This document shows, one piece after another, positions 20,806-31,239 of a DNA stretch of 64,000 nucleotides. The notes under the pieces are model-generated. The model saw nothing but the letters and a program-made list of their open reading frames with translations, did not search any database and was not told where the DNA came from. Source of the stretch: Beverwykella pulmonaria (lineage: Eukaryota > Ascomycota > Dothideomycetes > Pleosporales > Melanommataceae); assembly GCA_001599595.1 (NCBI GenBank), contig BCHH01000015.1:525431-589430 (forward strand). The letters are read 5' to 3'. The first letter of the stretch is position 1; each line of letters opens with the position of its first letter. The translations under genes and the position numbers were made by a program.

Positions 20806-23505
20806 ATGTTCCGGAGCACACGAGATAACTCCAATCTCACGCCGTCGATCGGTCGTCCTCCCTCGCCACCCCGCTCTACACCTGCTCTAGATCTATCACG
20901 AAGAGGAGAGATGGCTGCCAAAGCAACGCCCAAAGCAGCGACCCCGAAGCCAAAATCTACGCCTACACAATCTAAGAAGATACAAACGACGCTCGTACCG
21001 GTCCAATGGGGTAAGGGGTCGCCTGCCAATGGTGGCGGCAAGGGCAAGCCGAAGCCCACGTCTAACGGGAACATCATGGCATTCTTCAAGAAGGCCGAGG
21101 AGATCAACAACCGTCTGTTCTTGCAGGAGAGAGGAGTGCAGGACCCAATTGTACTGGACGAGTCAGACGAGGAGGTGGGCTGGACAGAAGAGTTGAAGGA
21201 TGATGACAGGGAAGTGGAAAACAACGAGGCAAGATATAATGAGAACGGAGGAAGTAGCAAAAGGCGGAAGGTCAGCAAAGATTCGCCAGTACGAGCATGC
21301 ACACCGCCTCCGCCGACTGACGACGAGACCACGGATTTGAAGGCTCCACCGGTGGATGCTACCAAGCCGCCTACAAGCAGGAAGAAAGGACCTTTCGTGG
21401 ACGATTCGGAGTCAGAGGATGACGTGGATGTTCCTATCCCGCGCAGAGGTACGGCCAAAATGTCTGAGATACCCGATGCCCTCACAACGTCTAAACAACC
21501 CAAGGAATCAACCCCCGCAGATAGCACAGAGTCGCTGATGGAATCAATCCCACCGTTGCCGAAGGCCGAAACAACATCACAAGTTGATAAAGACGATTTT
21601 GCAGGGTTTGAGGGCATTGACAATGAGGATGTTTTTGAAGGCGAGGAGTACGACGAGAGGAGATGGATGGAAGAACAACGGAAGCTAGAATTGGCCGAGG
21701 CTGGTTTCGAGGACAATTTGGATGATACGTACATGCCACCTTTGTTTCCCGACGACGAGATGGTCGATGCGGCGACCAGCAATGCGAATGGCGAATTGGC
21801 ACCCTCATGTCCCATTTGCAATACAAATTTAGAAGGTTTGAATGACCTAGAAGTATCTGTCCATGTGAACGCTTGTTTGGACGGAAAACCTCTCCCTCCA
21901 CCTGTCGCGAAGGCCCCCCAGAAGGAGCCGACTCAGATACCCGGCAATAATTCAAAAATGTTTAAACGACCTGCGCGCTCAGCCAGGCCAGGCCAGGAGA
22001 ACCCATTCCAGCTAGGAGAACCTAGCACGGTCCCCAAATCAGCCTTCTCAAAGTTGATGGCAAACCACGCAGAAGATGCCGCATGGGCTACTGCTGCAGC
22101 ATCTCAAGCCGCTGCTCGTGGGAAGCCATCATACGAACGCACGTGCCCCTTCTACAAAATCCTGCCTGGTCTCTACATCTGTGTTGACGCTTTCCGATAC
22201 GGTGCGATCAAGGGTCAAAACGCATACTTCCTGAGTCATTTCCACAGTGATCATTACATAGGGCTCACGGCATCATGGTCTCACGGCCCGATCTATTGTA
22301 GCAAAGTCACCGGCAATCTAGTGCGGCAGCAGCTCCGTGTCGACCCGAAGTGGGTGGTAGATTTGGAATTCGAGAGAAAGACCGAAGTACCAGGTACTGA
22401 AGGTGTCCAAGTTACTATGATTTCTGCCAATCATTGCCCCGGCAGCTCACTGTTCTTATTCGAGAAGACAACTGGCAAGGGTAACAACCCTAGACTACAA
22501 CGTGTCTTGCACTGCGGAGATTTCCGGGCTTGTCAAGCACATATCGAACATCCTTTGCTTAGGCCCGATGTTCTGGATGTGGTCAGCGGAAAGAACAGGC
22601 AACAGAAATTGGACGTTTGCTACCTCGACACGACCTACCTCAACCCAAAGTATGCATTTCCTCCTCAGCAGCAAGTTATCCAAGCCTGCGCGGACATGTG
22701 CGTGAGCCTTAATAGGGAACACGCAGACAATACAGATAGTTGGGAGCAGATGAAGATGGAAAGAGCTGGCCATGGCATGGTCAAATTTGTCCGCAAGGAG
22801 TCCGATACTCAGAAGGAGGACGCTGAAGAGGAAGACGTGGATGCGGTGAAAATTACCAAATCTGGGTCCATCAAGAAGCGTGGGCGTCTTCTTGTTGTTG
22901 TCGGCACCTACAGTATTGGCAAAGAGCGTATTTGTATAGGCATTGCCAAAGCCCTGAATAGCAAGATCTACGCGCCACCTAACAAACAGAAGATATGCAA
23001 AGCCCTCGAAGACCCTGAACTGAATGCTCTTCTCACCATTAACCCCCGCGAAGCTCAAGTTCACATGACGCCTCTGTTCGAGATCCGTGCCGACACGCTC
23101 GACGATTATCTACACGACTACCGCGACCAATTCTCACGTGCTGTCGGCTTCCGCCCTTCTGGCTGGAATTATCGACCCCCCAACAGCCGCTTCACCGAGA
23201 GCCCTGCTGTGCAAACTGTTCTCCATTCCCAGAATTGGAAGAGCCAGTTTACCATGCGCGACTTGATACCGCAACGAGGCAGCACCAGTCGAGCGAGTTG
23301 CTTTGGAGTGCCCTATAGCGAGCACAGTAGTTTCAGAGAGCTGACGATGTTCTGCTGTGCATTACGAATCGACAAAATCATTCCGACGGTTAATGTGGCG
23401 AGTCCGAAATCGAGGGAGAAGATGAAGGCTTGGTGTGAGCGGTGGGTGCAGGATAAGAAGAAGAACGGACTTTTCAGGCTAGAAGAGGATGGGAGTGGGT
23501 GGTAG
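20806..23505 (+). CDS. PSO2: DNA interstrand cross-link repair nuclease PSO2/SNM1
   Basis: The gene is intronless, with 899 residues. The long disordered, acidic and basic N-terminus contains a UBZ4-type zinc finger starting at residue 335 (CPICNTNLEGL, then HVNAC), the ubiquitin-binding module of SNM1A-type proteins. The metallo-beta-lactamase core follows, with the HxHxDH motif at residues 478-483 (HFHSDH), SANHCPGSS and LHCGDFR. The beta-CASP region ends in VPYSEHSSFRELTMFC, the usual SNM1 signature. Established role of the family: 5'-to-3' exonuclease in the nucleus that processes interstrand cross-links. The start gives a full-length protein. A 354-codon minus-strand frame over the 5' part is an antisense shadow of biased codon use. 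Confidence 0.95.
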   Translation: MFRSTRDNSNLTPSIGRPPSPPRSTPALDLSRRGEMAAKATPKAATPKPKSTPTQSKKIQTTLVPVQWGKGSPANGGGKGKPKPTSNGNIMAFFKKAEEINNRLFLQERGVQDPIVLDESDEEVGWTEELKDDDREVENNEARYNENGGSSKRRKVSKDSPVRACTPPPPTDDETTDLKAPPVDATKPPTSRKKGPFVDDSESEDDVDVPIPRRGTAKMSEIPDALTTSKQPKESTPADSTESLMESIPPLPKAETTSQVDKDDFAGFEGIDNEDVFEGEEYDERRWMEEQRKLELAEAGFEDNLDDTYMPPLFPDDEMVDAATSNANGELAPSCPICNTNLEGLNDLEVSVHVNACLDGKPLPPPVAKAPQKEPTQIPGNNSKMFKRPARSARPGQENPFQLGEPSTVPKSAFSKLMANHAEDAAWATAAASQAAARGKPSYERTCPFYKILPGLYICVDAFRYGAIKGQNAYFLSHFHSDHYIGLTASWSHGPIYCSKVTGNLVRQQLRVDPKWVVDLEFERKTEVPGTEGVQVTMISANHCPGSSLFLFEKTTGKGNNPRLQRVLHCGDFRACQAHIEHPLLRPDVLDVVSGKNRQQKLDVCYLDTTYLNPKYAFPPQQQVIQACADMCVSLNREHADNTDSWEQMKMERAGHGMVKFVRKESDTQKEDAEEEDVDAVKITKSGSIKKRGRLLVVVGTYSIGKERICIGIAKALNSKIYAPPNKQKICKALEDPELNALLTINPREAQVHMTPLFEIRADTLDDYLHDYRDQFSRAVGFRPSGWNYRPPNSRFTESPAVQTVLHSQNWKSQFTMRDLIPQRGSTSRASCFGVPYSEHSSFRELTMFCCALRIDKIIPTVNVASPKSREKMKAWCERWVQDKKKNGLFRLEEDGSGW

Positions 23506-23850
23506 GCTGCAACCCGTGTTTCGGCAATGGAATCAAAATATTTTACTCTCCGTTCCTCCCCGTTGCCCTGTGTCACCATCACGTTGTCCATCGTTCACCT
23601 CTTTGAATTAGCGTTGTCCTCCGTCCAGCCGATCGATCTATTCCCGCTCCGACCAGAGCTAAACCTGACGACTACGCCTCTACCAAGGATCGAGTAAAAA
23701 GGCTAATACCTTAAGTATACGAACAACCCCCCCTACGAGTCACAACGGTGTCAACTGAAGTTGCACCAATCCTTCAGACCTCAATTCGGTATTGCTTTGG
23801 TTAGCCATATCAGAATTGAAATTTCGCTACGCAATTCCCTCGTGTATGTT
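23506..23850. other. Convergent intergenic region
   Basis: This holds the 3' flanks of PSO2 (plus) and the DUF6594 relic (minus). I see no gene. Confidence 0.4.
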
Positions 23851-24660
23851 TTACGCCTTGCCATTGATCTGCATGAATACCATCAAGACAGCGGCGTACG
23901 CTGCAGCTCCTGCGACAACCTCGCGGGGCGTATTGATTGTTGACAAAGTCATCAACAAACAGAATACACAGACGAATCTGGTTATGATCTGTAACCTTGT
24001 CTCACTATTCGATACGTACTCTAACCACCACAACGGCGCCAGCAGCATGATCAGTCCTCCAACGATTATACTCACATTTGTGAGCGTTTCAAATGTCTGA
24101 TTGTTCGAGTATATTGTGGCCTCTGAGTCCACATGTAAGTCCTTGACTTTTTTCGCTCGAAATAGGCTACTACGATGTAGGCTAGGGATTGCTTCAAGCC
24201 ATCGACCTAGTGGCGGGCGATCTCGCGAGTGGATAGAAATCAGGTCTCCCGTCTTTCTAACGAACGCCGCTTCTTGAAGATCAATCGCATTCCTATCGAG
24301 CCAGTTCCGAACGTTTTTGATTTGGCGTTTTTCCGCGCGAGGCCGGGCTCGCACTTTGGAGAAGGATTCGATGTACTGGTCTAACTCTGGTGAGTACTGC
24401 AATTTCTCCTCATCTCAAAGACTCACTATAGTGATGTGTCTGGCTGACGGTTCTTCCATAAGTTTTGCCCGCTCAAGTTGATACTGATCATCCCAGCGAA
24501 AGCTGCAGTTCTTGAGGTTATGATCAACAGGCGAGTTCTCTATTTCCTTGTGAATATGCTCCAGCCGCGACTCAATCTGCGATATCCGGTCTAAGCCATT
24601 ATATTACATTCCGCCAAATTTTTGCAATGGTATCAAGCAGTATATTATTATTGCCGGTCG
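23851..24660 (-). pseudogene. DUF6594 membrane protein, N-terminally broken
   Basis: The C-terminal exon (24375-23851) encodes RQIKNVRNWL, then a domain ending in three membrane segments (TNVSIIVGGLIMLLAPLWWL, ITRFVCVFCLLMTL, VVAGAAAYAAVLMVFM), the usual end of fungal DUF6594 proteins. It splices in frame to 24427 upstream through a 51-bp intron (GTGAGT to GACCAG). The upstream exon reads RISQIESRLEHIHKEI. Just before it, LQKFGGM and YNGLDRI are separated by an in-frame TAA, and no start codon is in reach. HET-gene sequence ends only about 10 bp further up. I read this as a truncated copy with one nonsense codon. The role of the family is unknown. Confidence 0.6.
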
Positions 24661-24669
24661 AAACCACCC

Positions 24670-25821
24670 CTAGCCTTCTCTATCAAAAGCGTTCAAAACC
24701 TGAATAAGTCGATCAACAATTTCATTTTGCGAGTCTTGCAGTTTCCAGTCCGAATCAGAACTCTTCTTCGTCCCGTATAGTCTCTCCAAGATTGGGTGTA
24801 ATTTCAAAGCCGAGCTCTTCTCGTTCGAGTCAGCAAACGGCTCGAATCTTGGCAAGAGAGTCAGATAGGAAAGCCGCAGACTCGAGAGTAGAGTCATCTC
24901 TAACTCGTATTTCGATTGTTCAAAGCGTCCTGTCGCGCGGATATTCTGAAGGTTCACTGCTTTGATATCGCGATTCAGTGCGTAAATTGAATCCAGTTTT
25001 GGATAAGCCAATGAATGATCGGATGGAATAGCTCCCGTATGCAAGAGCTGATCAAGTTCGACCACTCCTGTGGCAAACTGGAAGAGAAGATGGGAGGCTA
25101 GTGCTCCTTCTTGGAGTGTCCATAGTCTCTTCAACCAGGAAGAATGTTGAATTGTCGCAATGGAGTTTTTTGGTGTGGTTATCTCCGTTTTGACTATAGA
25201 AGGCACAACCACTAGGACCTTTTCGGCTTTTCTGAATATTTGATGGATATTCTTCACAGCTTCCCTTCTAAGCTTAAGGCAGATTGGCAAACATAGAGTG
25301 TCGATCCAAATCATAGGGCGCTGTGTTGGAGATATATCCAAGTTATTGACTATGTCTTGTAGCCTTTGGATCTGACAAGTTGGTAAGGAGCTTGATTCCG
25401 TATTGCCGAGACCCTCACTTCTGACGTGGCTGATAGCTACGTAAGGCACCGAAAGGCTCATTTGAAGGTGATTTAACTCTTTGGTTTGAAGACGAGTTGG
25501 GACCGAGTTGCCAACTGAAACCAATGTTGTTTTGTTCTGTTGCGCAATTTGCGATAGCGATTCCTCCCCAACGGAAAGCATCGGACAGGAACAATTGCTT
25601 GTTACATGTGATGGCACATAATGAGGAAGATATGACTCCTCATCGGATTGATCGTCAACAAGTAACTCCTCCCGCTCATTTTGGCTGAGATCACGTTCGT
25701 AGTCTGTCATTCGAAGACAAGAAAACTGTGCCACCTGAAGATTTGTCGCTTGGCTGTATTCGCTAAGTTTATTCCACGAAACGGAAACCGAGTTGCAATA
25801 ATTTCGAATGTTTGAAGCCAA
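24670..25821 (-). CDS. HET-domain (heterokaryon incompatibility) protein, 5' end unresolved
   Basis: The open frame covers 383 codons without a stop. The HET core is intact: VPYVAISHVRSEGLGN, then MIWIDTLCLPI, the EAVKNIHQIFRKAEKVLVVV block and LKRLWTLQEGALA. Upstream of the core, SCPMLSVGEESLSQIAQQ and CLRMTDYERDLS fit one subfamily of fungal HET proteins. No in-frame ATG precedes the methionine at 25710. Either the frame begins there (346 residues) or 5' exons lie upstream and were not recognised. HET proteins act in the cytoplasm to trigger incompatibility cell death. The gene is followed by a DUF6594 relic on the same strand and faces away from a polytopic membrane-protein gene. Confidence 0.8.
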   Translation of the reverse strand: MASNIRNYCNSVSVSWNKLSEYSQATNLQVAQFSCLRMTDYERDLSQNEREELLVDDQSDEESYLPHYVPSHVTSNCSCPMLSVGEESLSQIAQQNKTTLVSVGNSVPTRLQTKELNHLQMSLSVPYVAISHVRSEGLGNTESSSLPTCQIQRLQDIVNNLDISPTQRPMIWIDTLCLPICLKLRREAVKNIHQIFRKAEKVLVVVPSIVKTEITTPKNSIATIQHSSWLKRLWTLQEGALASHLLFQFATGVVELDQLLHTGAIPSDHSLAYPKLDSIYALNRDIKAVNLQNIRATGRFEQSKYELEMTLLSSLRLSYLTLLPRFEPFADSNEKSSALKLHPILERLYGTKKSSDSDWKLQDSQNEIVDRLIQVLNAFDREG

Positions 25822-26754
25822 GAAGCGTGAAAATCCAGTTACGTTTTTGTAAGTTCAAAAATCGGGGCAATGAGCCATGAAACTAGACGCAAACCAGGTC
25901 GCGGTTTGCGTTGCGAGGGCAGAATGTTACGTGGTCTACTCTAGAAGAGGAAGTTGATGAGACTCGGCAGAGATCGGATCGATCGGATTAATCACGGTGT
26001 TGACAGGTGCAGCCGCTAGGCCTCTTTCAATGTATTTAGGTCCTCGCTTGCTGACTCACGGAAAAACACACTTTACTTTCATCAATCATTCCCAGCCACC
26101 ATCAGCTGTACCTTATATCAACAGAAGGATTGATTTCGATAACCCAACTGACCATGACACGGGTCACTTCGATGAGGCTACTCCGACCCCATTTCAAGCT
26201 AAGTGTAGGATAATCGGCCTGACTTGCATGACCAGCGAGGAAGTCGGGCGCGTGGTCAATGACGCATTCGGACGAGTACAGTGCGTTGGAACGCAGTAAC
26301 TAACACTTCGCTCCCACATTGACCCCTCTCTAGCCTGCTGCGATTGCGAATCCTTCCGCCAATTCGGAGTAATAGCAGTCCACAAAAGCTGTGGAATCCA
26401 GCCACCGACTCTCAGCCGCTTCCAGTTACCTACTGTCCAGTCAGCGGGGACTGTGATTACAAGTCCCTCTGCCAGCAATAGCCGTAAGGGAAAAGTTAGT
26501 GCAGTATTGAATGCAGCCACCGTCACTCAGCCGCTCCAGCATTCACCCACTGTCGACATGTCGACGCCTTACCCTTTTCGGAAGGCTCCCATGGTATGCC
26601 AAGGCGCAGCCCACGGTCGGGGTGACCTGCCCCAAGATCTTGAAAGCTCAGCCTTGCTTTCGACTCTTCCAAGTTTCTCTCTCATGTCACACTGGCATTA
26701 GTCTGTATAGACGCTGGCATTCTGTTTTCGACCCAGGTACCTATTTCAGCAACC
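25822..26754. other. Divergent intergenic region between HET and membrane gene
   Basis: It may hold missing 5' exons of the HET gene and the promoter of the plus-strand gene starting at 26755. Open frames at 25997-26299 (plus) and 26194-26526 (minus) show no domain. Confidence 0.35.
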
Positions 26755-28398
26755 ATGGCTACCTATCGTGATGCTCCACTTGGTCTGATTTCCGCTTTTG
26801 TCCTAGTGTTGGGCTGTGGAGTTCTTGCAGCACCTTCAATCTTGAAGGCATCGCGAAGCTCAGGAGGCAGAGCAACATAGGATCTGGAAGTGCTTTCAAA
26901 GAGGGACGTTCCCATGAAATTCATAATACACCAACAACTCCAGAAGCAATTTTCTAACCCAGGCGGAATTCTGGCTGTCCTTCTTCTTGTGGGCGGTGAT
27001 GTCGTCCAGAAAGCCGTTGCACAGCTTACTCGAGGCCACCATTCGGTTTTCACGCCAGTCGTATTCGGTTTCGGCTGGGTCGGATATTCCATGAAATTGG
27101 TGGCCGACGCTCTCGGTGACGGTAATTTCATGCCTGAACCAGATGTCTCTGCAATCGTGATCACGATTGAAAGTGGAGATATTCGTCAAAACAGATCGTG
27201 GAGGCTTGGGCGACTGCTTCGTGATTTAGAACTACGCGTTGCTCGCGAAACCAAAGGAAGATGTACTCCGGACGACTCGGGTCTAATGGTCACTGTCTAT
27301 CAAATAGACCCAGATGCGAATGTCGGGACTGACAGAGACTGGCTCCCAAAAGCCGATAGGTACTGGTGGGGGACCATTGGGATGGTTATCCTTCAACTTT
27401 TCATCGCTTCCGTCCCAGTTTGGAAACCATTCGGCAAGGAAAATAAACAGGGAAATGAACGAGGAAGAGATTGGTCCGTGTTCGTTATTACAGCTTTTGG
27501 AAACTTACTAGCCATCACGACAGCTTCATTGTCAGCGATTCGCAAGGGTGGTGCGGGCTACCAAAAGTCCTCTCAGAATTCTTACGCAATTACCCGTGGA
27601 AACGGCCATAACCAGGTGTTTATCATCCGACCGGACATACTGGGTAAAGATGAACATGACCAACCCAGATCAAGACTTCCCTTCTTAGATCAAATGGCCA
27701 CTAGCTCGACTCGCGCTCGTCTCAGGACTCGAATCCTATACAGCCTGCTGTCTGTCCCTTGGATTGTATTATTGATGGCGACGGGCGGAATAGTACGAAA
27801 CACATGGTTTCTCTTTGGTGCAGGTGTATTAGGACTATCGTGGAACATTGTACTTTCGGCCGTCCGCCGGGAACCTGAAGCTCATGGATTTTTTCTTCGA
27901 AAGGTCAATGCCCACCCAGCTCTGGTTTATCCACCTCCGCAGAATGCAGCTCCTCCACAGAATATACCTCCTCAGCAGAATGTGCCTCCTCAAGCTAATC
28001 CACTTCCACCTCCACCTCCACCTCTTCCTCTGACATTTGGTTATGCAGTTGATAGAAATCGGCCAAAAGTCAAACAGGTTTTGCTTGAGCTAGAAAGATG
28101 CATTCCCGGGGCTGGCCACGCACTGAGAAAGGTTTTCTTCACTGGATGGGAACAAGATGTCGATAAAAGAGATTGGAGTGCTCCAGATGTGCGGCTTGAG
28201 ACAGTCGACAAAAGAGCCAATTTGACCCCTCAATCTCCAGATATCAACACAACAAGCCTACTTGCCGAGAAGAATTTATTAGCCGTGGCACAACTTTTCT
28301 CGCAAACTCCCCAACTCCAAAATCGAGCTGGTTACCCACCACGTCCGTTAGGATATTTGCAATCGCTGGAACTGTTGGAATATATATCGATGTGGTGA
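26755..28398 (+). pseudogene. Polytopic membrane protein, amber codon and LTR-truncated
   Basis: An ATG at 26755 in a good context opens MATYRDAPLGLISAFVLVLG. The frame meets one TAG at about 26878 and then continues as a 502-residue frame to 28398. The coding character is the same on both sides of the TAG (LAAPSILKASR before, DLEVLSKRDVPMKF after). About six hydrophobic helices are visible, for example GGILAVLLLVGGDVV, VFTPVVFGFGWVGYSM, GMVILQLFIASVPVW, SVFVITAFGNLLAITTA and LLSVPWIVLLMATGG. A proline/glutamine-rich linker follows (PPQNAAPPQNIPPQQNVPP). The last eight codons come from a solo LTR inserted at 28373. I know similar fungal proteins but not their function. An alternative is an internal start at 26890 or later, or a small intron ending at ACATAG. 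Confidence 0.65.
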
Positions 28399-28568
28399 TC
28401 ACGTGGTGATGTCGTGATCACATGTTTATCACATGAGACACTAGCGACGCTTGGCGGCAAAGGGATGATACAACCTCCTGAGCCTCACCTCAGATAGACA
28501 CAGACACGAATCAATACTTTGCTTAGAACCCCCTTTGTTGCTATTGCAATAGCCCTGTGAAACCAACA
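28373..28568 (-). mobile_element. Solo LTR, copy B (196 bp), inside a gene
   Basis: The unit has the same length and termini as copy A (TGTTGG...CCAACA) in opposite orientation, and near-identical sequence. It is flanked by direct repeats GGAAC at 28368-28372 and 28569-28573. It lies in the last exon of the membrane-protein gene. Joining the flanks with one GGAAC reopens the frame to a TGA at 28654-28656. Confidence 0.92.
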
Positions 28569-28656
28569 GGAACAATCCCTGAATCAGTTAGGAACGGCTC
28601 CGCCAGATGGCCTGTCAGATCTACTTGATTTGCTTAACCAAGCAAATATAGGTTGA

Positions 28657-30099
28657 CAAGCTAACGGAAATACAGAAGAGTATCTAACCTAGCAAGCGAT
28701 TCAAACCCGACGCCATATATACGCCTTGAAAATCTAGCTCAGTATCGCAGGAATGTAGCAAATTCGGGGAGGTTGGCCACCCAGCGGTTCACCCGCCAGG
28801 CAAGCAAGACTCCAGTCATTGGCACTACAACGATTTATAATGGATCTTCTTTTCTCGCTAGCCCAATATTGTGAAGTCAAATCGTAAATTCATTAATTCG
28901 AGTTTGGGAACAAATCGCAAGGCATTGCTGTTGAACAAGACAATGAAGAGGATGAGGTAATGCCCGGAGACTGACAAAGCCACCTGTTGCTTATTATATC
29001 TACTATCATAAAATTCCCCTTTGTTGCCTTAATTTCTCGGGAACAACTACTGTATATGAATCAGCAACATTTCACTCATTCAACTAGATTGAATCTCAAT
29101 TCCAACTTTCCTCATCTCAAAACCTACAGGGAGTAGCAATGAATTCGAGTTGCCACCGGCCAGTGTCGAAAGAGAGGGCAGTTCTGATCAGCTCGTCGAT
29201 CGGAACTCTTGGTGTCTTTCCAATTCATCCATACGGTTGGAGTAGGCGAGTATGGCTCAAGGCTCATTTGAACTGTACGAACTCTGTCTGAGAGGGGATT
29301 TGCGATGGCCGTAGTCAACAACACGTAGGCAAAGCCCAAAGGTAATATCTTTTTTCCTTTTTCTTTTTTGGAAAAGCTGAAGCGGTTATCGATATTTAGA
29401 ATGCAGCTGTAGCCAGAAGTACGGTATTTGAATTGAAAATCTCCAAGGTTGGCCCAAAAATGGGCCCAGAGGCGGCCCGGAATCATACCTATCGATAATA
29501 AGCCGGCGCCCGGCCGGAACATCGATCGGCTTGCAAGCTATTCAACCCGCCAAAGTGCTGTCTCCAGCCCAAAATAGTCGAATTGAGCCGCTTGAGCAGC
29601 TGGACCTAACCAAGGAATATCTGAAATGTGTCGCCCTTGCTTGCTCTGAAACCCGTCGGCCGACGAAGAGACCCTTCGCTTGAGTGCCCAAGCCGACCGT
29701 GGCGGTGCGAACTGAGTGGCGGATGAGCCGCAGTTGAGTTGGATGCTAACAAACGGGAGATACAGCGCTAATCAAAAAAGGAAATAGCGACTTCAAGGAG
29801 TAATGCCACGGACCTGCCTATCGCGGCTAGCCTCGCGCGAACTCAGTGGTGCCCCACCTATTGCGCCCTGTGAATGTTTGTTCACGACATGTAACCACCG
29901 TCCTCTATGTCTCCAACACGCTTCATTCCTCTATCTCGACTCGCCAGTACGTGGTACCGCCCACCTGCTGCTCCATTGACCTCACACGTCCTCAGCAATC
30001 CTTCGTCCGACCTCACGACAGCGTATACAGCCCGCCATCCCCCGCTACCCCACTACACTCCTCTCTTGGTCCGTCCATACATCAGCGTCACGCCTCGGC
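28657..30099. other. Intergenic
   Basis: After the displaced end of the membrane-protein frame I see no gene up to the threonine aldolase. A 132-codon minus-strand frame at 29124-29522 has no recognisable domain. The last 250 bases are C/T-rich and probably promoter and leader. Confidence 0.4.
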
Positions 30100-31239
30100 A
30101 TGTCTGATTTCGCAGCGTACACGGCCAACGGTACCAAGAAAGACGCTCCGAATGGTGCTGCACCGAACGGCACCAGCAATGCGTGGGGCTCGCAGACCAA
30201 CCCCGCGGCCTTCGACTTCCGCTCCGACGTAACGACTACGCCGACCGCGTCGATGCTCGCTGCCATCCAATCGTGTACGCTCCTCGACGATGTCTTCATG
30301 GAAGATCCGACCACACTCTCCCTCGAGCGCTTCGTGGCCGACCTTACGGGAAAAGAGGACGCGGTTTTGGTCTTGTCTGGCACTATGGGCAACCAGGTCG
30401 CGTTACGTACACATCTCACCGCGCCGCCGCAGGCTGTGGTTTGCGATCGCCGGGCACACATTTTAAACTACGAAGCGGGCGGTGTTGCGGCGCTGAGCCA
30501 GGCGCTGGTGCAGCCGATTGACGCGAAGAACGGACGGTACATGACACTCGAGGAGGTCCAAGAGCATGCTGTGATTTCGGACGACGTCCACGCATGTCCT
30601 ACACGCGTCATATCGTTAGAGAACACGCTCAACGGGACCGTCATGCCGCTGTCCGAAGTGAAGCGGATAGCAGCGTGGGCGCGGGAACACGACATCTTAC
30701 TGCACATGGATGGGGCGCGGCTCTGGGAAGCGGTGGCTGCTGGTGCGGGCACGCTGAAGGAATTTTGCAACGAGATGGACAGTCTGAGTCTGTGCTTCAG
30801 CAAAGGTCTCGGCGCCCCCATTGGTAGTATCGTCGTTGGTACGAAGGAATTCATCAAGCGCTGCCGCTGGATCCGGAAGTCGATCGGCGGCGGTCTGCGC
30901 CAGGCCGGCGTCGTCGCTGCCCCCGCCCGCGTCGCGGTCGAGGAAACATTCCTCGGCGGCAAACTTGCGAAGACTCACGAGAACGCGAAGGCGATAGCCG
31001 AACTGTGGACTGGTTTAGGCGGCAAGTTAAAATACCCTGTCGACACGAATATGGTGTGGCTGGATATCGAGGGTAATGGGATTGAGCTAGAGAGATGGAT
31101 CGAACTGGGGGATAAGTACGGGCTGAGGATTAGGGGCGGGAGGCTGGTTGTGCATTATCAGATTGGGGAGGAGGCGATTGAGAGGCTGACGCAGGTATTT
31201 AGGGAGTCGTTGAAGGGGGAGGTGCGGGAGAAGAAGTAG
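30100..31239 (+). CDS. GLY1: L-threonine aldolase (PLP enzyme)
   Basis: A single exon encodes 379 residues. The beta-eliminating lyase fold is complete: FRSDVTTTPTASM near the N-terminus, DDVFMEDPTTLSLE, LSGTMGNQVALRTH, LLHMDGARLWEA and CFSKGLGAPIGS. In the last of these, lysine 235 is the predicted Schiff-base lysine for pyridoxal phosphate. The family cleaves L-threonine and L-allo-threonine to glycine and acetaldehyde, a cytosolic route to glycine. A short low-complexity N-terminus (NGTKKDAPNGAAPNG) precedes the domain. The start at 30100 is the first ATG and gives a standard length. Confidence 0.93.
   Translation: MSDFAAYTANGTKKDAPNGAAPNGTSNAWGSQTNPAAFDFRSDVTTTPTASMLAAIQSCTLLDDVFMEDPTTLSLERFVADLTGKEDAVLVLSGTMGNQVALRTHLTAPPQAVVCDRRAHILNYEAGGVAALSQALVQPIDAKNGRYMTLEEVQEHAVISDDVHACPTRVISLENTLNGTVMPLSEVKRIAAWAREHDILLHMDGARLWEAVAAGAGTLKEFCNEMDSLSLCFSKGLGAPIGSIVVGTKEFIKRCRWIRKSIGGGLRQAGVVAAPARVAVEETFLGGKLAKTHENAKAIAELWTGLGGKLKYPVDTNMVWLDIEGNGIELERWIELGDKYGLRIRGGRLVVHYQIGEEAIERLTQVFRESLKGEVREKK

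Noticed and set aside
20757..21821. 354-codon open frame on the minus strand over the 5' half of PSO2
   Set aside because: It lies antisense to an unmistakable PSO2 gene, is serine-rich low complexity and has no domain; codon bias of the sense gene explains it.
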